A stretch of DNA of 64,000 nt from Theropithecus gelada (taxonomy: Eukaryota > Chordata > Mammalia > Primates > Cercopithecidae). The stretch's first letter is position 1, and the number at the start of each line of letters is the position of its first letter. The notes below the pieces were generated by a model, which had not been told where the DNA came from, searched no databases, and worked only from the letters and a program-made list of their open reading frames with translations. The position numbers were made by a program, and so were the translations under genes. The DNA is taken from the NCBI RefSeq assembly GCF_003255815.1, contig NC_037682.1, forward strand, positions 14,660,301 to 14,724,300. Direction: 5' to 3'. Shown piece by piece: positions 48,639 to 61,023 of the stretch.

Positions 48639-49583
48639 CTGGGGAGGGAGGAGACACAGCAGAGAGGCCATCAGCTCTCACCCAGCCTGGGAGATTTCCA
48701 CATGATCTCAGAGGTCAGATGAGCTCTTACCACTTCTCTTCTAAAACGTCCACAAATCAGGGTGTATGTGCTTTCTGGAATCTAAACATCGTTTTATCTT
48801 ATTTTACACAACAACGTCCTGAAATAATTCCTGGTACTGATTAACTTGGGCTCATTATCTAAATTATCATAATCATGAGGGCCATGACAATGCACTGTCC
48901 TTCTGTTTTGTCCTCCAATGGCTTATGGAGGAAACAAATGCTGTCGACAAGCCCACTGACGAGCTTTACTTGAGGTGAACCTGTAAAGGAATGTAAAGGA
49001 ATTGTGTTTTAACTGTTCCAGAGGGACTGCTATTTAAATAAATGTCCAACAGGGTTTCTCAACCTCAGAACTATTTACATTTTGGGGAGGACAATTATTT
49101 GCTGTGAGGACTGTCCTGGGCATTGGAGGGTGGTTAGCACCATCCCTGGCCTCTGCTCTACTCACAAGGTGCTGGTGACATCTCCTCTCCTGAGAATAAT
49201 GACAACCAAAAATGTCTCCAGACATGGCCAAATGTTCCCTCAGGGGCCAAATTGTCTCTGTTTGAGAACCACTGTTCTGTATCAAACCCATTTTAAGGTG
49301 AGTTCTTGTGGCTTACCATACTGCTTTTCTGAAATTGAGACTGCCATGTTAAGGTAGCTTAAAATCAACCAGCACTAGGTTGAAGGGGGAGGCGGGAGAG
49401 ACTGAGGTGCAGCTGCAGCTCTGGACCATGGCCCTTGAACCCTCAGTGTCAGCTCTGACCAGTTCTGTACCCATCAGAGCTTGGAATGAAGCCTCTGCCA
49501 TATCCCGTAGCAACTGACAACGGCAGAGGAAATGCGTGTGGGTGATGGAGAGGTGAATCCCGTTCTCCTAACTCTGAACTCAC
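48639..49583 (-). other. DTX4: DTX4 intron 5
   Basis: A 945-base intron between exons 5 and 6, containing a MER5-type element (49050-49274). Confidence 0.9.
49050..49274 (-). mobile_element. MER5A-like hAT DNA transposon
   Basis: CAGGGTTTCTCAACCT at the left and GTTTGAGAACCACTG at the right are the paired inverted ends. ACATTTTGGGGAGGACAATT and ACCAAAAATGTCTCCAGACA are internal MER5A blocks. A clear 8-bp duplication was not found. Confidence 0.85.
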
Positions 49584-49645
49584 CTCATCTGGTGGGTGCC
49601 GGACTTTCTGCAGATATTTTTTTAGCACTTCCTCTGGGGTTTTAC
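49584..49645 (-). CDS. DTX4: DTX4 exon 5 (pre-RING helix)
   Basis: A 62-base exon with acceptor TCTGCAG and donor GTGAGT, encoding KTPEEVLKKYLQKVRHPPDE, residues about 387-407, just ahead of the RING. Its first bases, GTAAAA, themselves look like a donor site. Skipping it would shift the frame. Confidence 0.95.
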
Positions 49646-51428
49646 CTGCAGAGACAGGAGGTTCAGTGGGTCACCAAGGCAGAGGTAAGAGATCAAACAG
49701 CCTTGCCATGCTAGGCATGACAGAGGGGGAAGTTATTAGGCAAGTTAAAAGCAAAAAGGGGAGGAATTCCTTCTGCAATGGAAGTTGAGAACATGGAAGA
49801 GAGTATGGATTGTGCAAAAGCAAGTAAGATGGTTTGAAGAGAAAGCTTTACTTCTTGCAGTCCCTTTTCTGACATCTCTCTGCCTGTTTTCAACAAACCC
49901 ACTTTTTTAATTGAGAAGGTTTGAGTGGGTTTCTCTTCCTTGTAATCAAATGATTTGATAACAGCACTTTGTAAACGGTTACACGTTAAATAGACGTTAG
50001 GCAGTCTTACCACCTTCATTTTACAATTTGCTAAGTATAGTCTCAATTTATAATGTGGTGTCAACGTGAGATTATTTTTATGGGAAACAAGGAAGTTACG
50101 ACCCACAACTCCAGAACAATCTTTCCTGGCTGTGGATGACACTGTCACCGCCAGCAAGCACAGCCCTGCAGCAGGGGAAGGGTGATCCTCTGGGAAGCAT
50201 CCTGATGGGCTGCAATGATTTAGGGATTTTTCGGGGGGACTGGACTCTTAAAAGGTAGCCCAACCTGAAGGTAGAGGATGGGATGATACAGCCTGAAAAA
50301 TGATCAGTGCCACCTTGGGCCACTCCCTTAATTTCTCTAAGCTTCTGTTTTCTCACCTAGGAAATGGGGATGAGCAATAGCACCTACCTCAAAGGGTTGC
50401 TTAGACAACTGAATGAGAAAATGGATGTAATGCCCTTTAGCTCTCTGCCAGATAAGGGCCCGATGTGCACTACTAATAATAACAGGAAGAGTGGGAAAGT
50501 GTAAAATGCTGTTATTTCCTATAAGACTATGAGCAAGGCAACTGAGCTCATTTAAGCAGGGAAATCTTGATAGACTGGAAAAGTGGGACAAGGGTTTGAG
50601 GAAGTGGATCATGCAACAGCCAAAAGCTTCGATGCAGGCCCTTTCCTCTGGCTGCCCTGCTTCTCTTGTAAGAATTAAGCTCTAGTAATTAAGAGCCTAT
50701 TTCTTGCCAGGCCCTGGGCTAAGTGCCACACACATATGATCCAATTTAAACTTCACAAGTTTGCAAGGTTGGGGCTTAGGGAGATGGTCAAATTTAACAA
50801 CTAATGCCAGTGACCAGAAAGACCAGCCACAGAGCTAAGCTGGGGTCCTGCAATGCTAGGAAGGTACAGATATTGACCCCTTACTTGCCGGATTGTGTGC
50901 AGGTAGGAGGGGGTTCCTAAAGGAGGATTTCTGAGCATCTGTACATTCTAGGGGGACACAGGACAGTGACTATATCCTGTCATTGATGCATTCCAGGATA
51001 TACCTGCTGGATACCAGTTATACCAGTTGTGACTATTTTTACTTCATTATAAAGATGAGAAAATAGGGGCTCCATGTGGTCACACAACTTGCAGGAAACA
51101 AAGGTACGATTTGACTCCAGTCTATTTTGGTTCCAATGCCAAAGTCATCTTTCTCTTCTAACATATTTTCTTTGTACCACACCTTATATTTTTATGTTTC
51201 TACACTTTTGCACTATATATTTTTATTTCTCAAGGTGTTTCTATATGATCCATACACAATCAGCTTTGGTATAATTATCAGCGTTTACTGGTTAGGCCCA
51301 CTCAGCAGATGCAGAGATTGAGGCACAGAGGGTGAAGCTGTGGCTATGACCCTTGGAGGTGGAGGCAGAGTCAGGGCTGAGAGCCAAGTCTTTGACTCTC
51401 AGTACCCCATAAGACAAGAGGCTGGTAC
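49646..51428 (-). other. DTX4: DTX4 introns 4 region
   Basis: A 1.8-kb intron between exons 4 and 5. MIR-like pieces lie near 50320-50480 and 50670-50870. No other feature was seen. Confidence 0.85.
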
Positions 51429-51590
51429 CTTTCTTGGCTTGTTTTTTGGTGGTCTTGCGGCTTGTGTTGGAAACCCCTGGGATGGATTTTATTTCACTCT
51501 TGCTGACGGGGGGTGGGTGTAGGACCAGCTTTGGTGGCCTGGTGAGACACACAGGCAGCCCCGCTGCACTCATGAGGATCCCAGTGATTC
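51429..51590 (-). CDS. DTX4: DTX4 exon 4 (linker, basic segment)
   Basis: A 162-base exon with acceptor CTTCCAG and donor GTACCA. It encodes GITGILMSAAG, a Pro-rich stretch and a lysine-rich end (SRKTTKKQAKK), residues about 333-386. The donor GTACCA is a weak match to consensus. Confidence 0.95.
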
Positions 51591-51954
51591 CTGGAAGGGG
51601 CAGGGCATGGGTGAGGAAGGACTGGAGACTTAGCTCTCAACATTCCCCAAATTCCTCTTTCCCCATTAACCTACTCTCCTCCTTTCCAGGAGAAAGTTCT
51701 CATAATTCCTGGATTCTCTACCCTGCACTTTCCCCAGAAACTTATTTATTCACTCACTTATCTTCAATTGCATGCTTTCCTTTCAGTAATAAGTTCTTCT
51801 CCAAACTCTTCATACCCTTCCCATGCAATTCCTAAAATCACCATTTCTTTCATTAATATCCAGATTCTCTCCTTTTTTCCCACAAATGCTCATGACCTAT
51901 TTCATCACTCTGATTTCTCTACCTTAACCCAGAGCACCCTGGGGTTTCTCTTAC
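51591..51954 (-). other. DTX4: DTX4 intron 3
   Basis: A short 364-base intron, C/T-rich on the + strand (so A/G-rich in the transcript), with no named repeat. Confidence 0.9.
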
Positions 51955-52016
51955 CTGCCAAGGCAGGGTTGACAGGGCTGGACCCATTTAGGTTCTTCAC
52001 TGGGACTGTGGGGACC
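51955..52016 (-). CDS. DTX4: DTX4 exon 3 (linker)
   Basis: A 62-base exon between TTCACAG and GTAAGA. Its phase fits exon 2 exactly, completing the Gly codon, then VPTVPVKNLNGSSPVNPALA. It encodes residues about 312-332 of the unstructured linker. It is too short to be found as an ORF and was recognised by phase and family sequence. Confidence 0.95.
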
Positions 52017-52129
52017 CTGTGAAAGGAAAGAGCAGATACAATGTCATTTTGACATGTGGAACAAAATGGACTAGTATTTAATTCGAGTAAAATGCAGTAA
52101 GTGCATAACACAGCAGACAGCAGGAAGTG

Positions 52130-52640
52130 GCATCTTCAAAACCTAAGTCAGGCCGTGTCACTCCACCACTCAGAACCTCAGAACTATGTTCCTCAGGTCA
52201 CTCAGAGTCAAAGCGAAAGTCCTAGCAAGGCCTACAGAGCCCGGCACGATCTGCCAACACTGCCACCCAGCTTCTCTTATTCATCTTGCTTCCTCTCATG
52301 TCACTCAGCTGTCGAGGAGCCAGGTGCATTCCTGCCTCAGAGCCTTTGCATATGCTATTCCCTGTACCCAAAATGCCCTTCCACCAGACAACTGCTTAGT
52401 TTCCTCCTACAACTCCTTCAGTCCTGGCTTAAATCCTACCTACCAGGTGAGGTTCCTGAGACCATCGTATTGAATACTGCTACCCACCCCTACATCCCAC
52501 GCCAGGACTCCTGCTCTACTTAGGATCCTTTAAAGGAAATTATTGCTTATTATGCCTCCTTCTAGAATCCAGGCTCTGCAAGGGCAAAATATCTTTGTCT
52601 GTTTTGTTCAGAGCCAGACACTAGCAGGCATTCAACTGAT
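52130..52640 (-). mobile_element. L2-type LINE fragment
   Basis: CAGAGCCTTTGCATATGCTA, TTCCCTGTACCC and CTGGCTTAAATCCTACCTAC are typical wording of antisense L2 tails. Confidence 0.6.
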
Positions 52641-55600
52641 ATTTGTTGAAGGAATGAAAACACAAAGAAGCAAGTTCAAACCAGGGTACACACAAGAGTC
52701 ACCTAAGACGCTTTTAGAAGGACAGAGTCCCAGATGTAGACCAGAATATCCACCTGTGGAGCACAAGAAGTTGCATTTCCCAAAGCTCCTGAGAGGATGC
52801 AGATGTAGTAATCCCCAGCAAAACATTTGGAACCACTGCTAGAACAGCTGTCAAGTCTCCTTTTCCCTGAGACATATATAAATACGAGGCAAAGCCTCCT
52901 CCCCTTTCTATCCTTTTCCCCAGCAACTCCAGCCAGGCTGGAGAGGAGATGGCGCAGCTGCCTGGGAAAGGCACGACCCCCCACAGCGCTGACTCGGAAA
53001 ATATGGGACACATGGGGCTGGGTCTTGCGCCATCCTTTCTGCCACCCACACTCCTACAGCTGGGCTTGGAGAGGCTAATGGACCCGGTCACAGATGACTC
53101 CACGAGGCAGACAGCCTGTGAAGCCAGCAGCTCTGCTGTGGGGGCAGGATGGTGCTGGGAAAGCAAGAGGAGGGAAAAAAGAATATCTGTGTATTGATTT
53201 ATCCATCCAAAAAGTATTTATTGAGCCCTACTTTGTGCTGTTGGCTATTCCCAATGCTGGGGGTCAGGAGTGAACACACAGCTCATGGCCCTTCTTCACT
53301 CACATGTTATAGTTGCCAACATTCACAGAGCTCACCTCCTCCGAAGACTGGCTCCAACTGCTCACAGCATACAAACCTGTCTAATCCTTCCAACATCCTA
53401 TGCAAGAGATGCACTTATTAACACCATTTTAGAGACAACTACATTGAGGTACAGAGAGGTTAAGGAAACTTGGTAAGATCACACAGCTAAGCCAGAAAAT
53501 CTGGCACCAGAGCCCATTTACTATGCCACGCTCTTGTGTTTATGTAATCCTTGTAACATCCCACACTGCAAACATAGATCAGAAACTCAGAGAGCGTAAT
53601 GAATAAACCCACCATTAGGAATGGGGAAAGCTGCAACGGGACCTCCATGCCAAGCAATGGGGTCTGTCTCTTCCCCTCATGTCTGTAAGGGAGGTGCTTC
53701 CCCAGCTCTAAGCTACTGTGAGCCTGCCCGGGGCTCTGTCCCTTCCCAGGGATGACGACATGTGCACCAATGCTGGGAGATGGATGTGAAAGAACAGATG
53801 TGGGGATGGGAATGTTTGTGTCTCACCAGGCCACCCAAAGCCACTTTTCTTCTGAAACTGTCCCCAGGATAAATCAAACCAGGATGGGAGGATGGAAGGG
53901 AAAGCTGAATACAAAACAAGGGCAACTGGGCCAAGAAAAGAAGAACGGACTTGCTTCTGGACTCTGACCTGCTCCCCAGGGCCAGGCATGGTATGGTGGA
54001 TGGGGAGTCAGGAAAATCAGGTTCAAGTCCCATCCCTGACGGGAGTTTCTCGCTAAGGTAGTTAGCTTTTCTGAGCCTCAATTTCCTCATCTGTAAAACT
54101 GTGAGGGTCTTGGGTTAGAAGATGCCAGGGAAACTGGTTGACAACTTCCCACCTCAATATCTGAGAACAAGGTGACCACCCAAGCCCTGAGTCCCCCACT
54201 TACGGCAGATTCTCCTCCCCCAGCTCTTTCCGGAGAGGTTTTGGGAAAAGACCTGGCCTCCTGTGTCCTGCTCCCAGCTCCCCAGCAGGGGGCAGCACTC
54301 AGGGCTCAGTCGTGCACCTGCCTTCTCCCTCGCCATCTCCAAACCCCCCACTCCAGCTGATAAGTAGCTGTGATATGGGTGACAAAAGCCACCTTTGTTC
54401 CCATAAACTGGACTGGCAGGTTTCCACACCCAATCTGGCGAACCAGGAAATAATCCAATCCCCGGAACACCACACGTCTCAGGCAGCTCAAGAACTCAGG
54501 GGCAAGGTCTGGAGAGAGGGAGGGAAGGGCCCGCATGCGCACCTGGGACACACAAGAAGACTGTGGGTTCAATAGGTGGAAGAGATACATGTCCCTGCCA
54601 CTTGAGGAGAGGAATGACATGGTAGGTGGGCTTGTCACTGGGCTCTGGGAAGGAGGGGCCTGGGGAGAAGGGGGGATATTTGCTTGTGAAATCCAGAACG
54701 GTGTAATGGAAGGAGCTCTGCACTGGCGTCAGGGAGTCTGTTTTAGCCCTGCTCAGCAATGACCTGCTTTGCCTTTGGGAGAACCACACAGCCTCTCTGC
54801 GTTTTGTTGACCATCTCTGAGTTACCACAGCTGGGAACAGGGCATCCTAAATGTCTGCCCCACGGGGGCCCTGTGAGGATTTAGGAACTAGGTCAAATAA
54901 CTGTGTAAACAGCTGAGCCCTATGCAAGTTTGGGTGCTTGTTTATGCTTTTACCTCCCAAGTATAAAAGGGGCATTGGGCTGAAGAAAGACGTTTTCTGC
55001 TCTAATGTTCCAATTTTCTGATTCTGATTCTTGAGGTCATGGGTATCCAGCAGAAAGCTGAGTGCTGGGTAGTACTGGAGATGGTTGAGTTGACAACACC
55101 TGATCTCACCTCCCCCACTATTACTGGTTAAACCTTGGAGAACAGCCCATCAAGTCCCATCTGGTCACACCCAGTTGGGGCCCCAGCTACAAAAGCCTGA
55201 GTTCTCCTAGAAAACAGCAACCCAACGGCAGGCATGCATCTCACATCCTTCAGGCAACTCCATCAGCCAAAACTGTCTGTGCTAACCCCTTCTTGGCCAA
55301 TCAGAAGACACTCTCTGCCCCCATTCAGTTGGGCTGTTCCCCGATATGCAGGGTCCAAGGTTTTGTTTCTGTCGCTAAAACATAAAACTAAGCCAAGAGA
55401 AGAGAGCTGGCAAGGTGGCAGAGAAAGGAGTTTTGAGGGAGGGAGGATATCGCTGCAGGCACCACAACGAGAAGCAGTGTTTTTCTCGGAGTTATGCACC
55501 AGCCCAGGAATCCTCCAGCGGGACAAGGATCTTGTCTCTACGGCAACTGAGGCCTAGCTGGAGACAGAGAATCCTCAGCTCTAGAGGACGGGGGCTAGAG

Positions 55601-57519
55601 GGGTGGCGCTTGCCTCCACTGCACAGCCCCTTTCTTGCTTCCCTTTAGAAACCCCCTGCTTCTGTCTCTGAATAATTCACAGGATCTTTTGTTCCTGCCC
55701 CCAAACCTTTCTCTTCATCCCACTCCTCCCGCCCTCCCTGGTCTTCCTTTTTCCGTGGGAAAGTTGCTGGAAGAGGTCATGGGCAGAGAGAGGAGGGGGA
55801 CAGGGGCCCTGCAGCGACAGAAGGTTGATGGCAATGCCAGACAAAGGGAATAAACACGCTAATTAAATGGCCAAGAAAGGCTGGAGGAGAAGATGGGAGT
55901 GGGGGTGAGAGAGGTGGTAAGAGGTGAAAAGCAAAGGGCTGGAAGATCGAGAGGAGTAAGCGGGGGCCTCCCTCGTCAGGAAAACAGAGTAGAGAAAAAA
56001 AAACAACTTGTTTCTCTAGCCCATTTGAAACTGTGCTGCCCAGACCTCCACCCATTCTCTAGCCCCAATTCTATTAGCGGGCAGAGGAAATAAAGAAGAT
56101 AGATAAAGCTGCTGACTCCACCCCCTCATCAAGATTCAAAGCCACCTGGGTGCCTCTCCCTCAGTGATGGCATGAAGTCACTTGGCATTTGTCAAGGGCA
56201 CCAGAGACAAGGTGGGATGTCAGACTCTACTTAGCTTTGACTTCAACTACATGGATACCTGTTAACAATAATAACAGCAATCACAATGACAGCAGCCTAT
56301 ACAGACTGAACTCTTATTATGTGTCAAGTACTGTGCTAAGTGTATACACTTAGCATGTCATTTGATCCTCATGACAACTGTAAAAGGAAGTTACTATTAC
56401 TATCCCATCTTACGGGTGAGGAAACTGAAAACAGGGGATGCAAATCTTGCCCCAAGTGACACAGCAAGGCACTTGGGTTCGAGCCCAGACAGTCCTAGTT
56501 TCTGGAGGACGTGTTCTTATCCAGCACAGGCCCCCAGGATGGTGCTGTGTGAAACTGGGGAGAAATTAAGCAGTAGCAAGGTTTAGCCATCCATTCCCCG
56601 CTCCCAAACACTTCTGCCATCTCAGGGGAAGTCATGAAAATCTCATGCATCTCGCCAGCATTTTGCCTTTTATAAAGTGCCTTCGCGTACAATGAGGAGC
56701 TGGGCTTTAGCCAAAAGAACAGTGGATCAGGAGACCAAAACCTGGGTTCCAACCCCTACTGCATAATACATGAGCTCTGTGTTTCTCCTTGGGAAATCAG
56801 TTCTGAGCAGGATGTCTGTGCGTAACACTTAGATCACAGAGTAAGAGAACGCACTGCCAACGGCCAACTCCCTTAGTGGAGATTTTCACGATAACTCCAT
56901 GGATCTTGCAAAGATTCTGTGGCTTACCTCAGTGACAGCGGTAGCAGTAGGGGCTGGGCCTCTGGATTTCCAATCCAGCACTCCTCCCACTCTATGGTGT
57001 ACCCTCCTTCATTCCTCCTCCCAGTACCAAACCTCTGTGTGCAGGGACCCAGCCGAGTATCAAAACAACCTTCTTAGGGCGGCCTGGACTTTCAGACTTA
57101 AGCACCCAATGCAATCAAAAACCATCCTGATCAGCTGGGATCAGGGGCAACAAGGAGAGCCAGGCCTCTCTGGAGACAGGAAGGGAAGACTGGGTGGCTG
57201 TGAGATGCTAAGACACCAGGGGCTGGCAGGCAAAGCTTGCAGCCACCACATGAACCTGGGTCACTTCAATTTTATGATCAGGAAAATCAAGAACATAAAA
57301 AGCAATACAAACAGGACCCACAGCATCAACAGGTTGTCACAGAAATAACTGAGACAATGTATGGGAAGTGCCTGGCCCATAAAAAGTCATCACTAAAAAG
57401 AGGCCAGTATTTCAATGTGGAGTCACCTCTCTGGCTTCCAGAGAGACTACAGGAAAGAAACTCTCATTTTGCACCTACTGAACGCTGGGCATTGTGTAGG
57501 TACTTGGCAGAAGAGGAGC

Positions 57520-57745
57520 ACAGCAGAGTCAGAATATGGGCTCTAGTGTCAGATGTCCTAAAGTCTGAATCCCATTCTCTGCCAATGATTAGCTATGTAC
57601 CCTTGAACAAGTGAACATTTACTGTCTTCACCCATAAATGGGGTAATGCCTACTTGCCTACTTCATAGAGTTGTTGCAAGGATTACATGAGATGATAAAA
57701 CCCCAAACTATAATATAGTGGGAGTTCAATTAATGTTGCCTATTA
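57520..57745 (+). repeat. MIR SINE
   Basis: ATATGGGCTCTAGTGTCAGA, TTAGCTATGTACCCTTGAAC, GTTGTTGCAAGGATTACATG and GTGGGAGTTCAATTAATGTT are in sense MIR order. Confidence 0.8.
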
Positions 57746-57757
57746 TTGCTTAGTAGG

Positions 57758-57960
57758 CACAATCTTATTTTTTCTTTCTTTCTTTTTTTTTTTTTTTTTT
57801 TTTTTGATACAGGGTCTCATTCTGTCACCCAAACTGGAGTGTAGTGGTACGATCACAGCTCACTGCAGCCTTGACCTCCTGGGCTCAAGCGATCCTCCAG
57901 CCTCAGCCTCCCAAAGTGCTGGGATTACAGGTATGAGCCACCACGCCTGGCCACAATCTT
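57758..57960 (-). mobile_element. Old Alu monomer with CACAATCTT target-site duplication
   Basis: A long T tract precedes an antisense AluJ-like sequence that lacks one monomer (CTTGACCTCCTGGGCTCAAG, then CTCCCAAAGTGCTGGGATTA). CACAATCTT occurs at 57758-57766 and 57952-57960. The element itself is about 57767-57951 and inserted at the end of the MIR. Confidence 0.92.
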
Positions 57961-58282
57961 CTTTAAGCCTCACAGCCACCCTAACAGGAGTATTACTGCC
58001 AGCATTTACAGATGAGAAAGTTAGGACTCCATGATGTTAGGGATCTGGTCCTAAATCATATGACTAGTAAGAGCCAGTCTCAACCAGAGTCCAGATCAGA
58101 GGCTGAGCATCAAACCCTCCCTCATCCACCACACCATGCTGCCTTCACCTGCAGCCAGGGGTCAGCACAAGATGAGGAGAAGCTTAAGTCTTGGCAGCCC
58201 CTCCTTCTTCTGATCCAGAAGATCTGCTGTAGCCTATCTCTGCTGTGAGTAAATGCTCTGAGGCAGCTGTGGAAGCACCTAC

Positions 58283-59006
58283 CCAGAGGCGATCAGCACC
58301 CGAGACTGGGCAATGGCCAGTCGCTGCAGGTTGCTACGATTCAAGGTGGCCAGGGCCACCCTTCCGGTCTTGCCGTTGGGTCCTGGGGGGCTGGCAGGAG
58401 AGCCCACGGTTGTCCCAGTGGGCACGCTGGAGGCTTGTCTCCGGATCACCTGTGATGGGGCGGTCTTCACCGGGCCTCGAATGGTGCCTGTGCTGTCCAG
58501 TGGCTTGGCCCCAGAGCCTGGTGGTGGGGGCAGCCTGACCACTCCAGGAGGGGGCAAGTTCTTGCGGGTCACTGGTGGCTGTAGGGGCCCAGTGCTGCCA
58601 TTGACCACAGCTGCCTTAACACTCATCACCAAGACACACTGGGGACAGGAGCAGGGGGACATGGGGGGCGAGGTGGCTGGCCCGGAGCTGACTGGCCAGG
58701 ACTGAGCCTTAGGCAAGGTCCCCGTGACCATGGGGTAGATGAGGTCGAGGCGCCGGCGGACGCGGCGTTGGCGCTGGGTCTGACGGTTGATCTGGCCCAT
58801 GGTGTTGAAGTCAATGACATAGCTAAAGCCAATGGAAGTGAGGTCGATCCAGGGGTGCTGCTTCTCATAGGCGTGCTGGATGGTGATGCCCACTTCCATG
58901 TCGTAGGGCGTCCAGGAGCCATTGTCGTTCTCCCACTCCCACACCACGCCCTTCCCAGGGGCTGAGGAGGGGTCATAGTAGTTGCGGCGAACTGGGCGGA
59001 GAGTTC
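58283..59006 (-). CDS. DTX4: DTX4 exon 2 (second WWE domain and linker)
   Basis: The acceptor TGGCAG precedes 59006 and the donor GTAGGT follows 58283. The 724 bases start with two bases of a split codon and end with two. They encode residues about 71-311. The second WWE domain is plain, with VVWEWENDNGSWTPYD and an HPWIDL...YVIDF core, then a basic run (QRQRRVRRR). The rest is a Pro/Ser/Gly-rich linker with a cluster of Cys (SPCSCPQC). The reading frame is uninterrupted. Confidence 0.97.
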
Positions 59007-60525
59007 CTGCCAGGGTGGGATAGGGGAGAGGTCAGAGTCAGCATGCAATTACATGAATGGCATGACATTAACAAGTCATGCCATTGCAATAATGGCAAAC
59101 ATTAAACAAGTCCTACTGTGTACTGGGCATGACACTGCCTGAAGTGCCAGCTTTGAATGAAACTCATTTCTCCCTTTAAGACGTCTACAGTCCAACCACG
59201 GTAGAAGCAGATGAGTTATGACATGAAGGATATGGGTGGCAGTGTAAGGTAGCAGAAAGACTGCCTCCTGGTTTGTAGTCAGGACAACTTGGTTTGCAGC
59301 CAAATTCATTCCATTTACTAGCTATTATAGAACCTCTTAGCCTCCCTTTCCCTCCTGGGAAACAGGATAACTCCTTCCTAGAGTTTTTGTACAAATTAAA
59401 TATGACTCACTTATTTATTCAGCAAATATGTATTTGTACATGCCAGGTTCTGGATTTCATGTGAACCCTATGAATGCACTAAGGCATGTAAAGCCCTTGA
59501 CAGACAGTAGGTGCTCATAATGATCATATTCCTTCTCCTCTGTTCCTCTAAATGCTCTTGTGCCAAGAGTCATAAGGAAAAGAATGCAGGGCTGTGGAAG
59601 CCTAGAGGACTGAGGGAAGACTCTGCCTCCACGCGGGAAGGCTGCCCAGAAGTGGCTGTGAGGGAGCTGGATCTCTATACATTTATGAATGCTGTCAAAA
59701 AAAAAAAAAAAAAAATGGTGTGTTACTATGAGGAGACGGGAAATCAGGTTGGGAAAACTCTCTCATATTTCCCAACATTAAGTCTTATATCAGCAGCAAA
59801 AGTAACATTCTCAATGGTCATGAGAATAATTTTATATTTATCTGATGTCTTTCTTTAAGAAGCTCAAACCCTCCTAAAGATAGGATTGTCTTAATTTTGA
59901 CAGTCTCACTTTGGGGCCAGGAAGAGGTCGGGGTTATTACACGGTAATGGTACAGCAGATATGAACTGTCAGGACTGCAAGGGAACTGAACCTGTAACTG
60001 TTACCTCTTTCTCCCCACTCAAAACCTGAATCCTGACCCATTCTCAACCAGGGCTCATTTCATGGTATCAACATTAAGGCTACAGATGCCTGGCTCAGGG
60101 TAGGGTGGGGAGGTTGGGGAGGGCCCCTGGGATGCTGGAATCTCTGCATCTGTCAGCTTAAGCTCTATCCATCAAAGTGGTGAGAAAAGGCTCCCTTCAC
60201 CAGCCTCTGACCCACCCCTCCTCCAACCCAGAGGGATATACCAAGACTGGGGACAGAATCCCATTCAAGGAGGGAAGAAAAGAAACAATGGCTATTCAGG
60301 CCTTTGCCAGGGTCATAACCCGCCCCCCACCCCAACTCCAAGCCCCTTAATGACCCAAACATCAACATTCAGAGGCACAAGGGAGAAGCAGAACAATCCC
60401 CTATTCATCACCAGGGCCTCTGCTGGGGAACATGGGGGTATCTGGATGGGGGAGCAGAGGAGGGGGAGGCGATAGTTCCCTGGTTTGTCTCCATTTCCTT
60501 CCTAAGTGCCCAGCTTGCTGGGGGC

Positions 60526-60727
60526 AAAGAGTATGGGCTTTGGAGCCAACAGGGGTGGTTTTGTCCCTTCCAGCTGTGTGATTAAGCCTCAGTTTCCTCA
60601 TCTGTTTGGGCCCCGGGTAGCGACTTCAAAGGGTGGATTTGAGGATTAAATGAAGAAATGAATATAAAACTCAAAAATAGCACCTGTCACCATGGCAAGA
60701 GCTCAATGAAAGTTGGTGATTATTATT
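60526..60727 (+). repeat. MIR SINE
   Basis: AGTATGGGCTTTGGAGCCAA, GCTGTGTGATTAAGCCTCAG, TTTCCTCATCTG and GAGCTCAATGAAAGTTGGTG give the sense MIR order. Confidence 0.82.
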
Positions 60728-60788
60728 GTAATTTATTTTCTATTATATGTCTAAGCAGGATGGAGAAGCCATGGGGAAGGTTTAGCTC

Positions 60789-60791
<3 letters not shown>

Positions 60792-60835
<44 letters not shown>
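60792..60835. repeat. (GT)n microsatellite
   Basis: About 22 uninterrupted GT units, a likely length-polymorphic marker in DTX4 intron 1. Confidence 0.97.
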
Positions 60836-60837
<2 letters not shown>

Positions 60838-61023
60838 GGTGGTAGAGGGGTATAAGAAAGAGAGAGAAAGTTTCTATATAACTGACACAGGATTTTCTTC
60901 TCGGTCACTTTGCAAGCCAGGGACCTCTGGCCGGCAACAACCTGCCTAGGCCTCACTCAGCCACACAGCCTGCTGCAGGAGATGGCAGGAGATGCCCTGC
61001 TCACTCTGCCCACCTGGGCCAAG

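Larger units (their letters stand above)
52017..58282 (-). other. DTX4: DTX4 intron 2
   Basis: A 6.3-kb intron. It holds an L2 fragment (about 52130-52640), a MER20-like piece (about 52685-52840, ending TTGGAACCACTG), several MIR traces (near 53440-53520, 54010-54110, 54690-54910, 56290-56490, 57520-57740) and an Alu monomer (57767-57951). No extra exon was recognised; open frames here lack matching splice sites. Confidence 0.85.

Noticed and set aside
58313..58705. 130-codon + strand frame
   Set aside because: It is the antisense shadow of DTX4 exon 2.
58626..59048. 140-codon minus-strand frame over exon 2 and intron 1
   Set aside because: It is in the wrong frame relative to the WWE domain and crosses the exon 2 acceptor.
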